From Tetragonia tetragonoides (Eukaryota; Streptophyta; Magnoliopsida; Caryophyllales; Aizoaceae), in assembly GCA_038025085.1 (NCBI GenBank), contig CM076151.1:6207501-6271500 (forward strand): a stretch of 64,000 nucleotides of DNA. Reading direction: 5' to 3'. This document shows, piece after piece, positions 60,057 to 64,000 of the stretch (position 1 is the first letter of the stretch; each line of letters opens with the position of its first letter). The translations under genes and the position numbers were made by a program. The notes under the pieces are model-generated. The model had not been told where the DNA came from and made no database searches. It saw only the letters and a program-made list of their open reading frames with translations.

Positions 60057-60715
60057 AGGAAAATTCTATTGGTGCCCCTCTACTCTTGGATTGTCCAGTT
60101 GATGCCCAGTGATTTTTTTAAATCCAACTAGTGCCCCTCTCCTTTTTATTTTACTGTTTCCAACTATTGCATCCCACGTTAACCTTTTGTTAACTGGATG
60201 GATGTTTGGCATAGTCACAACTCCATGTCCATGGCCTCAGTCCTCACAGCTTTCTCTCAACCCAAGCCAATTAATAAAAGCTAGAACAGCTCGGAACTTA
60301 CCCAATCCTAGCTCGGAACTTAATACCCAATCCTATAACTACGAGGGCAGTTTGCCCCTAAAGTTTTCCAACCACGCAATCAACTCTTCGATCACATCAG
60401 CATCATCTATCGAGGAAGTAGCAAGATTTGTAGCTTTTTCATCCGTAACAATCTTGACATCCTTCTTTGATTCAAAATCAAGAACAATCACTCTGGAGGT
60501 GAGTTTCAGAGAGAGGAGAGAGAAAGCTGAGAGGCTATGGACATAGATCAGTGGAAATAGATGATGGTTAAGGTTAACAGAAGGTTAACGGGGATGCAAA
60601 TGATGGAAACGGTCGGGAGAAAATAAAAAGGAGAGGGACATCAGTTAGATTTAAAAAAATTACTGAGCACTAACGGGACAATCAAAGAGTAGAGGGACAC
60701 TAACAAAATTTTCCG
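60057..60715. mobile_element. Long-TIR (MULE-like) element with possible captured coding DNA
   Basis: Inverted ends of about 140 bp: left GGAAAATTCTATTGGTGCCC.., right inverted GGAAAATTTTGTTAGTGTCC..; both continue through CCCTCTCCTTTTTATTTT to GTTAACC. Candidate 9-bp duplication TATTTTTTT on both sides. On the minus strand the middle (about 60340-60510) reads as open, protein-like sequence (VIVLDFESKKDVKIVTDEKA .. VIEELIAWLENFRGKL) ending in a stop. Confidence 0.75.
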
Positions 60716-61039
60716 TATTTTTTTTGGGGTGACATAGAGGGGATAAGCCCCAAAATAAAACACTCCCATTAAATTAAATTAGTCCCCATTAAATAATGCA
60801 AAAATGGGAAGGTAGTATTTGGGCATTGGCTACTACAGATGGTTTGGTTCAGTTACGACTTACGAATCTACCCCTTATTCCATTACAAGTCGGTGTATGT
60901 GTATCCATTCGTGTATGATTCTCTCTCCTTTTTTTCCAACTTTCATAATTTCGTACCCATCCACTCCCCACTCATATTACGCGGAAACTTGATTTCTTCA
61001 AGGGCACAACCGGGAAAAAAAAAACAAAATCTCAACTCC

Positions 61040-61160
61040 CCCAAAAAAATCTCTCTCTCTCTCTCTTCTCTGTCATCCCCAAATTCATCACCTCGCAATT
61101 TTCTCTCTCCTCTCCTCCTCTCGCCGGAACCCTAGCTCTTCTCTCTCGTTATCTGTCTGT
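61040..61160 (+). promoter_or_regulatory. Pyrimidine-rich 5' UTR of SUD1
   Basis: Repeated CTCTCT and CTCC tracts immediately before the SUD1 start codon at 61172, typical of plant leader sequence. The plus-strand frame 60839-61135 over it is not a gene. Confidence 0.5.
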
Positions 61161-61171
61161 TTCTCTCTTTA

Positions 61172-64000
61172 ATGGAGATTTCTCCGATCGAGAGATCAGA
61201 TTCAGATGTATCATCATCATATTCATCATCTTCTTCATCAATAAAGGAGAGAGAAATTAACAACAACGAGGTCCCGATCGAAGAAGAAGTAGAAGAAGAT
61301 GACGACGACGACGACGACGAGGAGAATTACAGAGAGAGCTCGACCAATAATGGTGCCGATTCGTCATCCAATAGTATTAATAATAATAATAATAATGATA
61401 CTAATAAGAATAATATGAGTATGAATATGAATATGAATAAACCGTATGAAGATGATGATGACGAAGAAGATGTGTGTAGGATTTGTCGAAATCCTGGGGA
61501 GGTTGATAATCCGTTACGGTATCCATGTGCTTGTAGTGGCAGTATTAAGTTTGTTCATCAGGATTGTCTTCTTCAGTGGCTTAATCACAGTAATGCTCGC
61601 CACTGTGAGGTTTGTGCCTTTTTTTGTTTTGTCAAATTGTTTAATTTTTGTTGCTATATTTGAATTTGAGGTGATTTTAGGGTTTTTAGTTGTCTGTTGA
61701 GTTTTCTTGAATCTTGGATGTGGAAATTGTTATTTGGGGGAAAGATTCCAGCTTTGTGTTCTTGTTTTATTCTGTGAAGCTGTGGAATTTTTGATTGGTT
61801 GATTTGTGGTTGTGAAAATGGGATTGTCCTTTTTTGGCAATTTTGACTTTACTGAAAAGGGCAATTTTATAGTTTGAGGATTGGAATGAATACATATTTG
61901 GGGGATTATATTAGTTTTTAGAAAGAGAAAAAAAAGTTCAAATTTTATACTAGTAGCTGTTACATAAGAGGGTTAATCACAATTTTGTTCATGTATTTTT
62001 GACATTAGTAATATCCTGCATATCTTTGACATGAGGTCAATAGTATGGTGTGTTGATAATGAAAGCACGCAGTTTGAATGAAGCTGACTGGTCTATTGTT
62101 GAAGTGATCTTCAGCTAGTTTTAGGTGGAGGGAAGTTCTCTCTAGTGAAATTGCCGGCCTAGTTTAACTCCTGAGAGGGGTGAAATTGCATTTTCTCAGC
62201 TTTTAGGGGATGGAATTAGTTGGTTCGGTGGCGATTAATTGGATTAGCTTTATGTTGCTAGCTTACTTTATCTCTTGTGGTATAATAACTGGATACTAAA
62301 ATGTTAATTGGTTGATTTGTATGTTAGTATGGCACTTTCATTCCTTTACTTGCTCTCTGAAACAAAATGGATGGATTTATTTTTTCCTAACGACTTGAAG
62401 TTCTTTGTAGGTCTGCAAGCATCCTTTTTCGTTCTCCCCTGTTTACGCTGAAGATGCTCCAGCTAGACTACCTTTCCGGGAGTTTATATTTGGGATAGGA
62501 AGGAAAACTTGTCATGTTCTTAAGTTCTTTTTACGCCTCAGTTTTGTGCTATCTGTTTGGCTTCTCATAATTCCCTTCATCACATTTTGGATTTGGCGGG
62601 TGTCTTTTGTTCGGAGTCCCGGTGAAATCAAGCGTTTGTTCCTCAGTCATATGTCAACCACCGTGATTTTAACTGATTGTCTCCATGGTTTTCTTCTCTC
62701 GGCAAGCATTGTATTTATTTTTCTTGGTGCTACCTCTTTGAGAGACTATTTTAGACATTTGCGGGAGCTTGGAGGTCAGGATGCTGAAAGAGAAGAAGAA
62801 GCTGATAGAAATGGGGCCCGTGCCGTGAGAAGGCCTCTTGCACAAGCTAATAGAAATTTAGCTGCTGATGGCAATGTTGATGATGTCGGAGGAGGTCAAG
62901 GTATTGCTGGAGCTGGTCAGCTGATCAGAAGAAATGCAGAAAATGTCGCTGCACAGTGGGAGAGACAAGCTGCTCGGCTTGAGGCTCATGTTGAACAGAT
63001 GTTCGACGGGCTAGATGATGCAGATGGTGCAGAAGATGTCCCTTTTGATGAGCTTGTTGGCATGCAGGGTCCTGTTTTCCATCTGGTTGAGAATGCATTT
63101 ACAGTGAGTATCTGCTTACTTTTGTTTGGTCTATCCCTGTGGTGCCCCCCCCCCCCCAGTTTTGTATTTTCCGTCGTCCATTCCCTTTCTCAGTGGCCTT
63201 ATAGAAGCACTGTGCCATCATACCCTGAGTGGGTAGCTCAGTTGGTAAGACCTCTGGGCTCTGAGATCTATTCCAGAGGTACCAAGTTTGAGCCTCTTCA
63301 GGGCCACTGGAGGTTAACTTTTTTGGTCGCGCAAACCCCGATACGCATGTTATCTTTAGAAAAAAAGTACTGTGACATCCAAAATAGGATATTTTTCAAA
63401 TAAGAGGATGTGTATTTACTGTTTGATTGTTGGAATATGTCATAGAGTCGGCCTACTTCTCCCTCAGTGTGTGAGCAGTTCCCCAAACAAAATGAAATGT
63501 CAGAAGGCTTTTCTTCTCCACCTTTTTCCCTTTTAGTTAACTTGGGGTGTTATAAACGGATACTAGAATGCTTGCATAGTGAAGTCAAATGAACTTCCTG
63601 TTTTTCAATGTGCTACCATTGTCTCAAGGGTTGTTATCTTTTGTTTTTATTTGATTGTCCTCATTGCGATTTATTTACAGGTTTTGGCGAGCAACTTAAT
63701 ATTTCTTATAGTTGTTATCTTGGTTCCTTTCTCGTTTGGCCGGATAATACTTCACTACGTGTCATGGCTCTTCTCCTCGGCGACAAATCCTGTGCTGTCC
63801 ACAGTCATGCCGCTTACAGAGTCTGCTTTCTCTTTGGCTAACATCACCTTGAAGAACGCATTGACTGCTGTCACAAATCTGTCATCAGAGAACCCAGAGA
63901 ATACACTGATAGATCATGTAGCAGAAATGTTGACAGTAAATGCAAGTGGACTGAATGGTTCTCTCAACAACATTAGCACCCCCCTGTCCTCTGATATCTT
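61172..64000 (+). CDS. SUD1: SUD1/CER9 (DOA10-type RINGv E3 ubiquitin ligase), 5' part
   Basis: Homologue of yeast Doa10: a large multi-pass ER membrane ubiquitin ligase that acts in ER-associated degradation; in Arabidopsis it tunes sterol (HMG-CoA reductase) and cuticle wax metabolism. Exons 61172-61609, 62411-63103 and 63681 to beyond the window. Exon 1 encodes a Ser/Asp/Asn-rich start, then the RINGv (C4HC3) domain: CRIC (about residues 102-105), CACSGS, FVHQDCLLQWL, CEV-CKHPF, the last part in exon 2. Exon 2 adds the first membrane segments (SFVLSVWLLIIPFITFWIW and DCLHGFLLSASIVFIFLG), then an Ala/Glu-rich stretch and AAQWERQAARLEAHVEQMF. Exon 3 continues with LIFLIVVILVPFSFGRIIL. The full protein is about 1100 residues, so about 60% is outside. 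Intron 2 holds a SINE. No damage seen. Confidence 0.92.
63220..63368 (+). mobile_element. tRNA-derived SINE in SUD1 intron 2
   Basis: Flanking duplication ACTGTGCCATC (63209-63219) and ACTGTGACATC (63369-63379), one mismatch. A-box TAGCTCAGTTGGTAAG (63234 on), B-box-like AAGTTTGAGCC (about 63285), A-rich end (GAAAAAAAG). 149 bp, sense to the host gene. The exon 2 open frame reads through into it but a donor at 63104 ends the exon. Confidence 0.85.

Noticed and set aside
63220..63300. Functional tRNA gene in SUD1
   Set aside because: A and B boxes present but no paired acceptor stem; A-rich tail and target duplication show a SINE.

Overview
This window is nuclear DNA from a flowering plant, almost certainly a eudicot. 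The evidence is AT-rich intergenic DNA, genes of many short exons with GT..AG introns, and plant-only families: WSD1-type wax ester synthases, UGT73-type glycosyltransferases, filament-like plant protein, SUD1/CER9 and FAR1-related proteins. The UGT73 pair and transposon mix would suit Caryophyllales, but that is a guess.

Layout. 1-2123: broken FAR1-related gene cut by the left edge. 2.2-4.2 kb: GCTGTT-type minisatellite and two tRNA-like relics. 4.9-5.5 kb: NDR1/HIN1-like (LEA_2) protein. 6.4-7.9 kb, minus: nepenthesin-type aspartic protease with two in-frame stops. 8.7-14.4 kb: two tandem UGT73-like genes, both broken next to the sugar-donor box, followed by a ~1.1 kb tandem duplication of UGT-2's 3' flank. 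16.8-50.0 kb: array of five WSD1-type copies sharing six exons: WSD-1 (pseudogene with an inverted exon), WSD-2 (intact), WSD-3 (intact), WSD-4 (3' half only, exon 4 split by a Helitron), WSD-5 (damaged). Mobile DNA has expanded the array: a 7.1 kb Mutator-like element (MULE, 26669-33802) with a 9-bp target duplication carries a FAR1/FHY3-type transposase gene, and a short copia element with its own 5-bp target duplication sits inside it. A 4.3 kb Helitron lies in WSD-4. Many MITEs and two SINEs are also delimited.

50.4-64 kb is gene-dense and conserved: a plastid protein resembling Arabidopsis PAB (one-base frameshift), a filament-like plant protein on the minus strand, and the first half of the ER membrane E3 ligase SUD1/CER9. 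The first and last are, from memory, neighbours in Arabidopsis (At4g34090, At4g34100), so this end looks like an old syntenic block beside a young repeat-rich array.

The most notable structure is the FAR1-type gene inside complete MULE ends: FAR1/FHY3 transcription factors are thought to be domesticated MULE transposases, and this copy is still inside a transposon. No CRISPR array, operon or wholly new system was seen. Exon limits were set by hand from splice signals and paralogue alignment.
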